Positions 8,690 to 17,836 of a stretch of DNA of 64,000 bases are shown in pieces. Position numbers and translations under genes: made by a program. The notes below the pieces were generated by a model. The model was not told the origin of the DNA, searched no databases, and worked only from the letters and a program-made list of their open reading frames with translations. The DNA is from JAKQDH01 sp029558835 (GTDB lineage: Bacteria > Planctomycetota > Phycisphaerae > UBA1845). The stretch is taken from contig DAOQSN010000019.1 in NCBI GenBank assembly GCA_035356615.1, positions 1-64,000 of the forward strand, written 5' to 3'. Every line of letters begins with the position of its first letter. Position 1 is the stretch's first letter.

Positions 8690-10828
8690 ATGCGTAGACT
8701 GCAGCCCACAGTTGTCCTCGCGTGCGCGCTTGCCTCGCTGATGCTCATCACCGACTGCTCGCGGCCGCCGGCGGATGTCGAGCAGTTCTGGAAGCAGTTT
8801 GCCGAAGCCAATGCCGCGTGGCTGGAGCCGACACCGCCGCCTTGTGAGTACCGGGTGCTCGTGCAGCAACAGGACCACGACGCGGCCACGGGCACCTACC
8901 CCTGGAAAGACTACGAACAGGTGGACACCTGGTGCGGGGCGGACCGTTCGGCGCGGTGGATGAATTGTCCACTGCCGCCGCGACGGGCGGCGTTGAAGAG
9001 CGAATACCGGTATCACGCCGGGCAAGGCCAGCGCGTCAGCATCCCCCCCGAGACGCGTCTGATTCCCCTGCAACTGCCCGAGTGGATGAGCATACGTACC
9101 GGCACCACGCTGCTTACGTCCCTCCACCTGTTCGCCGAATGGGGATTGCCGCCGCAAGCCACCCTGGCGACGGAGGCCGACGGGACGAGGGTTCTACGGG
9201 TCGCCGACCTGCTGCGCCACCCCCGCTGGCGCAAGGAGCCGGCCACGCAGCCGACTTATGCCCCCCTCCACCTGGTCTTCGGCAGCGGCATGCCGCCGGG
9301 CGCACCGGATGCGGTCGAAGCGGAGATCGAGCCGAGCACAATGCGTCCGCGCTGTCTGCGCGAGCGGGACTCCCAGGGCGTGGTCACCGAAGTTGTGTTC
9401 GAGGGTGAGTGGCTGATGTGTGCGGGGCGCCCGGTGCCCGCGCGGGTACGCGTCCGCCGGTTGGACGACAACTATCCGTCCGACGTGCACTATCAGTTCC
9501 AGGTTCGCGAGGGCTGCTGGGTGTTGGAGTCGGCCGAACTTACCGGCCCGACCTGGAGCCTCTGCTACCGGGCCAAGCTGGAGGAGTTCACGGTAGGCCC
9601 CGTCGATGAGTCGCTGTTCGTCCTGCCCACCGACGTAGTATTGCCGGAGCACTCGTATACTGAGTTGGGGCCGGGCCAGCGGATCGTCACGTTCACCACC
9701 GCGGACGGCCTCAGCCTGGAAGGCAAGCTCTCCCTGCCGCCGGAGGCGACCGGCCCGGTACCTGTCGTGATGCTCCTGCCCGGCGCGGGGCCCTGGACGT
9801 TTGACCGGCCGCTCGAAGTCCCCGACGTAGGTGAGAACCTGGATGTTTCCGCGACCGAGGTCGCGCTGGCCGGCAAGAGGATCGTACGGTATTGCGACAT
9901 CCATGTAGACCAGCTCACCCGGCGAGGCGTCGGTTTCTTCTGCACCAACAAGCGCGGCTGCGCCATAGCGGCGGAGAAGCCCTTCGAGCGTGTCAACCGC
10001 GCCGTCTTCTCGAAGACGACGCTGAACGTGCTGCTCGATGACTACGCGGCCGCGTTGCGGGCGCTGCGACAGGAGGAGGGTGTCGACGCCAACCGGATCG
10101 TGCTCCTGGGCGGCAGTGAGGGCACCATCCTCGCGCCCCGCCTTGCCCTGCGGGCGCCCGACGGTATCACCGCCGTCGTCATGTTCGGCTACGCCCAGGA
10201 CAACTTCAAAGACACCATCACCTGGCAGATGAGCGTCGGGCCCTGGCGCAACGTCGCGCGTTTCTTCGACGCCAACGAGGACGACGTCGTCACGACCGAG
10301 GAGTTCAACGCCGCTCCGGAATTGGCCCGCAGCTTCGGGCTCGGCGGCTCGGGCCTCGACGCCCTGGATGCCGACCGCGACGGCCGCCTCACTCCCGCCG
10401 ATCTCGCCGCCAGGACCAAACCCTCCCTGGACGCAACGCTCAGGGCCGTGCGCGGCCGGGACGAGGATTACCTCTGGGCTAACCTCCTCAATCTCAACTC
10501 CACCTACCTCCGCGAGGAGTGGGACCGCGGCCCCAACCAGGAGACGCTGCTGAAGCTCGATCTGCCGCTGGCGATCTTCCACGGCCAGCACGACGGGACT
10601 TGCCGCGTCGAGGGCGTCCGCGAGACGGCAGAGGCCTTCCGCCGGGCGGGCAAGACCAACTTAAATGTTCATATCTATCCCCGTACGAACCACGACCTCA
10701 ACTATGGAGAGTACCTGCGCAGCGCCGGGCGGACCGTGCCGCGGCCGTTCGTCGAGATGTTCGACTACATTGCCGGCGTAACCGGCGTCGCCGCCGCGCC
10801 GGAGCCCGAAACGCACGAGCCTCAATGA
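8690..10828 (+). CDS. secreted alpha/beta hydrolase with EF-hand-like insertion
   Basis: Protein of 712 residues with an N-terminal signal (VVLACALASLMLITDC). The Cys suggests a lipoprotein, but Asp before it is atypical for a lipobox. Residues to about 330 form an unrecognised domain. The C-terminal part is an alpha/beta hydrolase of the dipeptidyl-peptidase/esterase type: nucleophile Ser476 in GGSEG, likely acid Asp in FHGQHDGTC (about 634), His in TNHDLNYGEY (about 668). Between nucleophile and acid sit two calcium-binding-like loops, DANEDDVVTTEEF (about 528) and DADRDGRLTPADL (about 560). ATG 8690 is preceded by GGGAG at good spacing; the frame is open upstream but that part is not protein-like. 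Substrate unknown. Confidence 0.82.
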   Translation: MRRLQPTVVLACALASLMLITDCSRPPADVEQFWKQFAEANAAWLEPTPPPCEYRVLVQQQDHDAATGTYPWKDYEQVDTWCGADRSARWMNCPLPPRRAALKSEYRYHAGQGQRVSIPPETRLIPLQLPEWMSIRTGTTLLTSLHLFAEWGLPPQATLATEADGTRVLRVADLLRHPRWRKEPATQPTYAPLHLVFGSGMPPGAPDAVEAEIEPSTMRPRCLRERDSQGVVTEVVFEGEWLMCAGRPVPARVRVRRLDDNYPSDVHYQFQVREGCWVLESAELTGPTWSLCYRAKLEEFTVGPVDESLFVLPTDVVLPEHSYTELGPGQRIVTFTTADGLSLEGKLSLPPEATGPVPVVMLLPGAGPWTFDRPLEVPDVGENLDVSATEVALAGKRIVRYCDIHVDQLTRRGVGFFCTNKRGCAIAAEKPFERVNRAVFSKTTLNVLLDDYAAALRALRQEEGVDANRIVLLGGSEGTILAPRLALRAPDGITAVVMFGYAQDNFKDTITWQMSVGPWRNVARFFDANEDDVVTTEEFNAAPELARSFGLGGSGLDALDADRDGRLTPADLAARTKPSLDATLRAVRGRDEDYLWANLLNLNSTYLREEWDRGPNQETLLKLDLPLAIFHGQHDGTCRVEGVRETAEAFRRAGKTNLNVHIYPRTNHDLNYGEYLRSAGRTVPRPFVEMFDYIAGVTGVAAAPEPETHEPQ

Positions 10829-10859
10829 GAACAGACACCCCCAAGGCGGAGATCAGCGC

Positions 10860-11453
10860 ATGAAACGCTGCCCCTGGGCGAAGGACGACCTGATGGCCCG
10901 CTACCACGATACGGAGTGGGGCGTGCCCCTGCACGACGACCAGCGGCTCTTCGAGTTCATCGTTCTCGACGGCGCCCAGGCCGGGTTGAGCTGGAGCACG
11001 ATTCTCAAGAAACGCGATGCCTACCGCGCCGCCTTCGATGACTTCGATCCGGCCAAGGTCGCGCGCTACTCCGCCCGCAAGCTGGAAGCCCTGCTTGCCA
11101 ACCCCGGCATCGTGCGCAATCGCCTGAAGATCGTCGCGGCCGTCAGCAATGCGCAGGCGTTTCTGAGCGTGCAGAAAGAATTCGGCAGCTTCGACGCCTA
11201 CGTCTGGCGTTTCGTGGACGGGCGGCCGATCGTGAACCGGTGGCGCCGCCTGGCCGACCTGCCCGCCCGTACCCCGCTGTCCGACGCCGTCAGCAAGGAC
11301 CTCAAGCAACGCGGCTTCAGTTTCGTGGGTTCGACGATCTGCTACGCCTTCCTGCAGGCGGCCGGTCTGGTCAATGATCATCTGGTCACCTGCTGCCGCC
11401 ACGCCGAAGTTCAGACTGCCGCTGTAGCCCACGTCCCGCGGCGTCGGGGATGA
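10860..11453 (+). CDS. tag: DNA-3-methyladenine glycosylase I
   Basis: Tag removes 3-methyladenine from alkylated DNA in base-excision repair. The 197-residue protein has the family start KRCPWA, the YHDTEWGVPLHDD stretch, the QAGLSW motif and the C-terminal VNDHLVTCCRH. Cys4, the His of YHDTEWG and the C-terminal His and Cys are the zinc ligands of the family. Length agrees with the usual 185-200. It starts 31 bases after the hydrolase stop and may be cotranscribed with it. Confidence 0.95.
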   Translation: MKRCPWAKDDLMARYHDTEWGVPLHDDQRLFEFIVLDGAQAGLSWSTILKKRDAYRAAFDDFDPAKVARYSARKLEALLANPGIVRNRLKIVAAVSNAQAFLSVQKEFGSFDAYVWRFVDGRPIVNRWRRLADLPARTPLSDAVSKDLKQRGFSFVGSTICYAFLQAAGLVNDHLVTCCRHAEVQTAAVAHVPRRRG

Positions 11454-11507
11454 GTCCACGCGCACGCTCACGCGAGCCGTGGAACGCTACAAGAGACACG
11501 GTACCGC

Positions 11508-12821
11508 CTACGGGTTCTCGTGCTCCTGTTCAACAACCTGGTCACCCGGACGCTTGCCCGGGCGCACGGTCCAGCCGGGCTTCAGGTCGAGCGTCCAGCC
11601 GTCCCCCGCCAGGGGCCGGGCGGTGATATCCGCGGACGCGGGAACGGTCACGCTGGACCAATCCGACGCGATGAGCGCGCCGCCGGTAACCTCCAGCACG
11701 CCCCACGCGTCCGTCATGCGCATCTTGGGATACACTTTCCCCACGTCGTCCAGCACCTGCACGTCGCGCGGATCGAACTGAAAGCGCATCGACTGGATCC
11801 TAATCACCAGGACCGGCCCCTCCACGAGGCGCCGCCGGTCGCGCCCCCGCTGGTCTTGCGCGCTACGCTCCCGCTCGGCCTCGGCGGCCATCAACTGCTC
11901 GCCGTCGTAGGCCGCGGCGCGCTCCTGGGCGGCGCCCTTCAGGTCACCCGGCAGCGTCAGGAGGAGGGCGTCCTGGAGCAGGCGTCCCAGGTCCTGCTGA
12001 GGCGTCAGGCCGCTGCGCCAGGCCGGCCTGAACTCGTCGAGCAGCAATCCGTAGCTCGGTCCCGACACGTACGCGAAGGAGAAGACCAGCGTCGGCCAGC
12101 TCCTGCTGGCCGCATGGTTGCTCAGCGTCATCTCCCGCACTGCCGCCGGAGTCTCGCCGCCCAGGCGCACGCCGGTGTACTCGGCCAGGCCCTCGTGCAT
12201 CTCCATGGCCCGCTCGCTGTCGGCCGCCTCCGGAAACAGCGAACGCCGGCAGGCACGAAAGATCAGCGCATCCGTAATTGCCTGCCGCCGGGCGTCGCCG
12301 TCACCGCGCAGAGCAGTGACAAGCGCTCGCCACTCAAGCTGCATCCACACCCGTCCCTCGCGCGTATCCAGATGCCCATTGACCGGATTGGCCGCCGGGA
12401 AGCCCGCCTGCTCCTGCACACGATGCCAGGACTCGTGGGCCAGCAGACGCCGACGTTCGCGCGGGTCCTCGGGCAGTGGCCAGGGGAACATCGCCCACCG
12501 CACGCCGGACCACGTCATCGCAGTCCCGGCAATGACCTCCTCAGGCGGCAGCGTGCCAACGAACACGCCCTCCTGCAACGTCAGTCGCCCCACAGCGTCC
12601 GCCTGGCTGGCAACCACCATTCGCGACGTGGGGTCGACGAAGAGCAGCGGCCCCGCCAGCGACACTCCCCACAACTTGCCGGCGTCGCCGGCTGCCAGCG
12701 CCTGGGCCTCGGCGAAGTACTGCCTCGCCTTCGCCAAGTCGATCGCCGGCTCACCGGCGGCCCGCACGTTTGGCGTCACGGCCACCAGCAGAACGGCGCG
12801 CAGCCACTGCCCGCGTAACAC
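11508..12821 (-). CDS. secreted HExxH (zincin-like) hypothetical protein
   Basis: About 437 residues. The N-terminus has a signal peptide (LRAVLLVAVTPNVRAAG, cleavage after the Ala-x-Ala region). The body contains HESWHRVQ, a HExxH zinc-protease motif, and further on MHEGLAEYTG, where a Glu could be the third zinc ligand as in gluzincins. The family is not recognised and peptidase activity is inferred from motifs only. GTG at 12821 has GGAGG 8 bases upstream, the best start; the frame is open for a further 43 residues. Convergent with tag, with 54 bases between them. Confidence 0.66.
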   Translation of the reverse strand: MLRGQWLRAVLLVAVTPNVRAAGEPAIDLAKARQYFAEAQALAAGDAGKLWGVSLAGPLLFVDPTSRMVVASQADAVGRLTLQEGVFVGTLPPEEVIAGTAMTWSGVRWAMFPWPLPEDPRERRRLLAHESWHRVQEQAGFPAANPVNGHLDTREGRVWMQLEWRALVTALRGDGDARRQAITDALIFRACRRSLFPEAADSERAMEMHEGLAEYTGVRLGGETPAAVREMTLSNHAASRSWPTLVFSFAYVSGPSYGLLLDEFRPAWRSGLTPQQDLGRLLQDALLLTLPGDLKGAAQERAAAYDGEQLMAAEAERERSAQDQRGRDRRRLVEGPVLVIRIQSMRFQFDPRDVQVLDDVGKVYPKMRMTDAWGVLEVTGGALIASDWSSVTVPASADITARPLAGDGWTLDLKPGWTVRPGKRPGDQVVEQEHENP

Positions 12822-12961
12822 GATGCCCACCTCCGCTGCTGCGAGAAGAAGTACTTGCTCGCCCGGCGTTCCTCGCACTGACGACGACGGGAGCATCCCC
12901 CACCCGCGACGCGGCGGAGGCCGCCGCGTCGCCCCAACTGCCCGCCGCACCCGTTTGGGTG

Positions 12962-15517
12962 CTACACGTCAAGGTTCTTGACGTTCAGGGCGTTATCCTC
13001 GATGAAGCGGCGACGCTGCTCGACGTTCTCGCCCATGAGCAGGCGGAAAATGCGGTCCGCCTCTCGGGCATCCAGGTCCACCTGCTCCAGGTCGTCCATG
13101 CTTTCGGAGATGACCACGCGCAGCAGCGTGCGCTTCTGCTGGTCGAGCGTCGTCTCCCAGAGTTCGTCGGAGTTCATTTCGCCCAGCCCCTTGAAGCGCT
13201 TGACCGCCAGGCCCGCCCGGCCCAGGTCGCGCACCCCGGGGCCAACGGCCGTCAGGTTGTCCAACTCCTTCAGGGTGCCGTCCTCGCGCCGCAGCAGGTA
13301 CTTGGCCGGCGGCAGTTCGCCGGTTACGAGTTCCTCACGCATCAAAAACAGGTCATGGGGGTCGAGCCCCGCGGCCTCCAGACGCGCGAGCAGTTCATCA
13401 ACGACGCGACACGCGCCCAGGTGGTAGCACACAATGCGGTGCGGCGCCTCCGCGGTACCGCCGTTGCCGCCCACCCCTTCCGCCTGGGCCAGCAGCACAT
13501 GCCGTCCCTCACGCACCTCGACGGGCCCATGTTGCTCCCGCTCGGCCCGCTGGAAGTCATCGAAATCCGCCTCGGTGTGAAGAAAGTGCCGCTCCGGAGC
13601 AAGCGCCCCAGGCCGATACACGTAGGCGACAATCTTGGGCAGTCCCAGCGTCGGGTGCCAGTGTTCCTGCAACAACTGCTGGAACTGCACGCCGCGGCGG
13701 GCGAGGATGGAGACCTTCGCCTCCAGCCGGTCCAGGGTGGCCACCAGGTCCCGGAACGCCCGCCCTTCAATGACCTTCTCCGGCTGCCCCTCCGGCCGCA
13801 CCAGCAGGGCCGTGCCGGTCAGGCCAAGTTGGGCCAGCTTCTCATTGAGGGCGCGGTCGTCCAGCACGTACTCGACGTTCTTGCCCTTGCGCACCTGATA
13901 CAGCGGCGGCTGGGCAACGTACACGCGCCCGGTCTCCAGCAACGGGCGCATGTGGCGAAACAGGAAGGTCAACAGCAACGTCCGAATATGCGAGCCATCC
14001 ACGTCGGCATCGGTCATGATCACGATCTTGCCGTAGCGGCACTTCGAGGACTCGAACTCCTCTTTGCCGATGCCGCAGCCCACGGCCGAGACCAGCTTGG
14101 CAATCTCCTCGTGGTTGAGCACCTTGTCGATGCGGGCCTTCTCGACGTTGAGAATCTTGCCCTTCAGGGGCAGCACGGCCTGGGTGAAGGAATCTCGCCC
14201 CTGCTTGGCGATGCCGCCGGCGGAGTCGCCCTCCACAATATACAGTTCCGTTTCTTCGGAGTCCTTGCTGCGACAATCCCAGAGCTTGCCGGGGAGGTTG
14301 CCGCTGCTGAGCACGCTCTTGCGCGTCAGTTCCCGTGCCCGCCGGGCCGCCTCCCTTGCCTGGGCCGCCTGAACACCCTTCTGAATGATGCGCTTGGCGT
14401 CGGCCGGGTTCTCCTCGAAGAAGTTGCCGAGTTGCTCGTGCACGAGCTGCTGAATGAACGTCTCCACCTCGGGGTTCAGCAGCTTGACCTTGGTCTGGGC
14501 CTCGAACTGGGGATCACGCAGCTTGACGGAGACGATACCCACCAGGCCCTCCCGCCAGTCATCGCCCGTAACGTTCAGGTTGCTCTTCAGCAGGTTGCTC
14601 TTCTTGGCGTAATTGCCGGCGATGCGTGACACCGCCGCCTTCAGCCCCGACATGTGCACGCCGCCGTGCAGATTGTGGATGTTGTTCGCGAAGCAGAGGA
14701 TCTCCTCTTCATAGCTGTCCGTAAACAGCAGCACGATGTCGGCCATCAGGCCGCCGTCGGCCTCCTGCCCCCGGATGCTGATCGGCTCACGGTGCAACTG
14801 TTCGGCCCCGTCGGCGAGATGAATGCAGAAGTCCCGCAGCCCGTTCTCGTAGCAGAACTCGCATTCCCGCCCCGACTGGTCGTCAATCAGGCGGATGCGC
14901 AAACCACTGTTGAGGTAGGCCAGTTCGCGCACCCGCGCTTGCAGCGTCTCGAACTTGAGCTCGCAGTCGCTGAAGATCAGCGGGTCCGGTTTGAACTCGA
15001 TGCTGGTGCCGGTCTGGTCCGACCCCGGCCACGTTCGCAGCGGTTCCGTGGTCACGCCCCGCTCGAAGCGTATCGTGTACTTGTTGCCGCCGCGGTAGAC
15101 CTCCACCCGCAACCACTCGCTCAGCGCGTTGACGATGCTCACCCCCAGCCCGTGCAGGCCGCCGGAGACCTTGTAGCTGCTGTTGTCGAACTTGCCGCCG
15201 GAGTTGAGCACGGTCATCACGACCTCAAGGGCCGGCTGGCCGTTCAGCCGCGGGTTCTCGTGCTTCATCGGTCCCACGGGGATGCCCCGGCCGTTGTCCA
15301 CCACCGTGCAACTGCCGTCCGCCCCCAGTCGGATCAGAATGTTATTGCACCAGCCCTCCAGGGCCTCATCCACCGCATTGTCGATCACTTCGTAGACAAG
15401 GTGATGCAGGCCTGCGGTCCCCGTCCCGCCGATGTACATCGCCGGATTCTGACGCACCGCCTCCAACCCTTCCAGGACCGTAATGCTTGACTCGTCGTAG
15501 GCGTGGGCAGTAGCCAC
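12962..15517 (-). CDS. gyrB: DNA gyrase subunit B
   Basis: ATPase subunit of DNA gyrase, about 851 residues. The GHKL ATP site shows EVIDNAVDEAL, DNGRGIPVG and GGLHGLGVSIVNALS. TOPRIM residues are EGDSAGG (about 428) and MTDADVDGSHIRTLLL (about 500). The C-terminal KRFKGLGEMNSDELWETT box is intact. Roughly 190 residues separate TOPRIM from that box, so it belongs to the longer gyrB form with an inserted tower-like domain. GTG at 15517 (MATAHAYDES) has GGGAG 7 bases upstream. It ends the minus-strand dnaA-dnaN-DUF721-gyrB run. No gyrA is in the window. Confidence 0.97.
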   Translation of the reverse strand: MATAHAYDESSITVLEGLEAVRQNPAMYIGGTGTAGLHHLVYEVIDNAVDEALEGWCNNILIRLGADGSCTVVDNGRGIPVGPMKHENPRLNGQPALEVVMTVLNSGGKFDNSSYKVSGGLHGLGVSIVNALSEWLRVEVYRGGNKYTIRFERGVTTEPLRTWPGSDQTGTSIEFKPDPLIFSDCELKFETLQARVRELAYLNSGLRIRLIDDQSGRECEFCYENGLRDFCIHLADGAEQLHREPISIRGQEADGGLMADIVLLFTDSYEEEILCFANNIHNLHGGVHMSGLKAAVSRIAGNYAKKSNLLKSNLNVTGDDWREGLVGIVSVKLRDPQFEAQTKVKLLNPEVETFIQQLVHEQLGNFFEENPADAKRIIQKGVQAAQAREAARRARELTRKSVLSSGNLPGKLWDCRSKDSEETELYIVEGDSAGGIAKQGRDSFTQAVLPLKGKILNVEKARIDKVLNHEEIAKLVSAVGCGIGKEEFESSKCRYGKIVIMTDADVDGSHIRTLLLTFLFRHMRPLLETGRVYVAQPPLYQVRKGKNVEYVLDDRALNEKLAQLGLTGTALLVRPEGQPEKVIEGRAFRDLVATLDRLEAKVSILARRGVQFQQLLQEHWHPTLGLPKIVAYVYRPGALAPERHFLHTEADFDDFQRAEREQHGPVEVREGRHVLLAQAEGVGGNGGTAEAPHRIVCYHLGACRVVDELLARLEAAGLDPHDLFLMREELVTGELPPAKYLLRREDGTLKELDNLTAVGPGVRDLGRAGLAVKRFKGLGEMNSDELWETTLDQQKRTLLRVVISESMDDLEQVDLDAREADRIFRLLMGENVEQRRRFIEDNALNVKNLDV

Positions 15518-15790
15518 GGCAGCACTCCCGCTGCGCCGCCACCGGGGACAGTTCGCCAAACATCAGGCAACCGGGCGCGGGCGCTATCCACACCCACCGA
15601 TCCCCACCGGAGAGCAAACGCAGGACCCATCTTGAACCACGCATTTTCCGCTATTTGCGCCGATTTGACAAGCACGCCCCACCCGGCGATCGCGGCCGGC
15701 CACGGCAGCACCCTCTACGGCCGGCTCCCCCACGGTCTGTCGTGGCAGCCGCCGCGGGGACGCGGTCTGCGCCGTAGCCTGCGGCTTGGC
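15518..15790. other. intergenic region between dciA and gyrB
   Basis: About 270 bases. One sequence resembling a DnaA box (CTATCCACA, 15584-15592; one mismatch to TTATCCACA) is present, but no cluster of boxes is evident. Otherwise GC-rich, with no gene. Confidence 0.35.
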
Positions 15791-16222
15791 TCACGCATCC
15801 TCCGGCGGGGCGGGAATCGGCACTCCGGAGTCGCCGACCTGAAACCGAATCCGCCGAATCGACGGCCCCCGCAGCACCCGCGGCAACCCATCCCGCAGTA
15901 ACGGGAAGTGCCACCGCCGGCCGAGTTCCCACACCAAGTCGTCCCGCGCTACGGCAATCGTCAGCAGGCCCCGCTCCAGCGAAGCAACCCGGCAAGTCGC
16001 CCGGAACTGCTCGTCAACCAGCGTCGCCAGTGCCTCGGCGACCCGAACCGTATCGCGTACCGCGGGGGCGTAACTCCGCTCGAGAAGACGCCGTGCCACG
16101 CTGCCCACCGAACCGTCGGCGCGGTCGCCCCGACCGCCACCGTGGTTTCGCCACACCCATGCTAGCTTTGCATCCTGAGGCATACGCCGCAACTCCGCGG
16201 ACCCGACCTTGCCTGGGGCCAT
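15791..16222 (-). CDS. dciA: DUF721/DciA-like replicative helicase operator
   Basis: The C-terminal part (about 100 residues) fits DUF721: a helical segment, then CRVASLERGLLTIAVARDDLVWELGRRW, equivalent to the family's 'L.V.V.S..W..EL' pattern. DciA is the helicase-loading factor of bacteria lacking DnaC/DnaI. Position between dnaN and gyrB is the typical one for this gene. Divergence is considerable, so the name rests partly on context. ATG 16222 (MAPGKVGSAELRRM) is one choice; ATG at 16183 and a longer frame to 16309 are alternatives. Confidence 0.68.
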   Translation of the reverse strand: MAPGKVGSAELRRMPQDAKLAWVWRNHGGGRGDRADGSVGSVARRLLERSYAPAVRDTVRVAEALATLVDEQFRATCRVASLERGLLTIAVARDDLVWELGRRWHFPLLRDGLPRVLRGPSIRRIRFQVGDSGVPIPAPPEDA

Positions 16223-16319
16223 GGCGCGACAAGCGCATGATCCGAACCGCGGGAACTGCGCTGGGCAGTTCGCGTCAAGGGCAGCGGGCCTGCGGCTCGA
16301 ACACGTCACGATAACCGGC

Positions 16320-17420
16320 TTACGACAGGTTGATGGGCATGACCACGTAGGTGAAGTCCTTGCCCATGTTGAACACGCCCGGACGCGACGGCTCCTTAAA
16401 GCTCAGCGTGATCTCCTCCGCATCGGCGACACGCAACACGTCCAGCAGGAAGAGCGGATTAAAACCGATGTCCAGCGGCTCACCGCCGTACTCTACCGCC
16501 ACCTGGATCGTCGCCTCGCCCTGTTCGGCCGCCCGACTGCTTAGAACCAGCCCCTCCTGCGAGAACGCCATCCGGACGCCCCGCGACTCCTCGTTGGTCA
16601 ACAGCGCCGCCCGCTTGAGGGCACTTTGGAGTTCGCCCGTCCGCAGTGCGACCCGCTTATCATTGTCGATCGGAATCACGTCCTGATAGCGTGGGAAGTG
16701 TCCCTCCACCAGCGACGTGCCAATGACGACCGGACCCGCAGCCAGCACAAGCTGGTTGGCCGTCGCCCGAACTGTGACCGACGTGTCCGGCGCCACGGGT
16801 ACGCGGCTCAGCAACGTAAGCGCCCGCTGGGGTACGATCACACTCAGCGTGACGCCCGCGCGCTTCGGCAGGAAGGCGCCCCGTGCCAACGCCAAGCGCC
16901 GACCGTCCGTCGCCACGAGGACCAACTGCTCGCCCTCGATCGCCCAAAGTACCCCATTGATCGCGTACCGCGTGCTTTCGCGGGCACAGGCAAAAACCGT
17001 CCAGTCCACCAGCCGACGCAATACCGCAAAATCCACCTCGAAGTCGGCTTCCTCAACCTCCCCGGCAACCGGCGGGAAATCCGCCGGATCGCGGGTCACC
17101 ATCTGGAAGTGACTGTCCTGCCCGCGCAAGTGCAACACCTGCTTGGCAAGGTCCATGACGAGGACCTCGTCACCAGACTCCCGCACAATTCGGGTGAGCG
17201 TATCAGCCACAACAACCGCCTCCCCCGTCTTGTCCACCTCGACCTGACTGACCGCGCAGCGTACGCTCAGCTCCAGGTCGGTAGCACAGAGCAGCACCGC
17301 GTCGGACTTCGCCTGAATGTGCACACACTGCAGGATGGGCTTCGGCGTTCGTCCGGCCGCCACACTGCTGATGGCCGTCAGCGCCTCCGCCATTTCGTGC
17401 CGATTGAACCGTACTTTCAT
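16320..17420 (-). CDS. dnaN: DNA polymerase III beta subunit (sliding clamp)
   Basis: Processivity clamp of the replicative polymerase. Its 366 residues match the family length of 365-380. Three clamp domains are recognisable, with TPKPILQCVHIQA and LCATDLELSVRC in domain 1, FPPVAG before domain 2, and the C-terminal YVVMPINLS equivalent to the usual 'YVVMPMRL'. ATG 17420 gives MKVRFNRHEMAEAL. It is followed by dciA and gyrB on the same strand. Confidence 0.97.
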   Translation of the reverse strand: MKVRFNRHEMAEALTAISSVAAGRTPKPILQCVHIQAKSDAVLLCATDLELSVRCAVSQVEVDKTGEAVVVADTLTRIVRESGDEVLVMDLAKQVLHLRGQDSHFQMVTRDPADFPPVAGEVEEADFEVDFAVLRRLVDWTVFACARESTRYAINGVLWAIEGEQLVLVATDGRRLALARGAFLPKRAGVTLSVIVPQRALTLLSRVPVAPDTSVTVRATANQLVLAAGPVVIGTSLVEGHFPRYQDVIPIDNDKRVALRTGELQSALKRAALLTNEESRGVRMAFSQEGLVLSSRAAEQGEATIQVAVEYGGEPLDIGFNPLFLLDVLRVADAEEITLSFKEPSRPGVFNMGKDFTYVVMPINLS

Positions 17421-17836
17421 GGGTGACTATACCCCCGTTGGCAAACCGTGGTTTGGGTTGCTGATGTTCCAGGTTCTTACCAGTTGCGCTCTGCACCAGT
17501 CATAGTAGGTGTTTGACGTTTGTGCGATCTTCCCGGCGGCTTTTCCGTAACTTCCGCTGCCGCCGAAACCTGCGACGGACGTTCCGTGCCCGGCCACGTT
17601 ACAATACTGTGAGCAAACCCGTTGCGGACCGCTGCCTGGCGCGCTGTTCCTGTCCTGGTTGGCGTTTCCGGTACTACCGGCCCGGCCGAAGTCGACAGGA
17701 ACTCACACGATGCCCAGTTTGCGTTCGGCGTTTGGCGCCGGTCGCACCGGGGCACGCGCTCCGGCCGGTCCATGCCGGTCGCCTGCCCGCTGGCGGCTGC
17801 TACCCAAGACCCGGCCACGTCATAGTGCGTCGGCAT
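17421..17836. other. dnaA-dnaN intergenic region
   Basis: A gap of 416 bases, somewhat less GC-rich near dnaN (17420-17520). In many bacteria such gaps hold the dnaN promoter or oriC. I found no cluster of TTATCCACA-type DnaA boxes and no strong AT-rich unwinding region, so I do not assign an origin. Confidence 0.4.
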
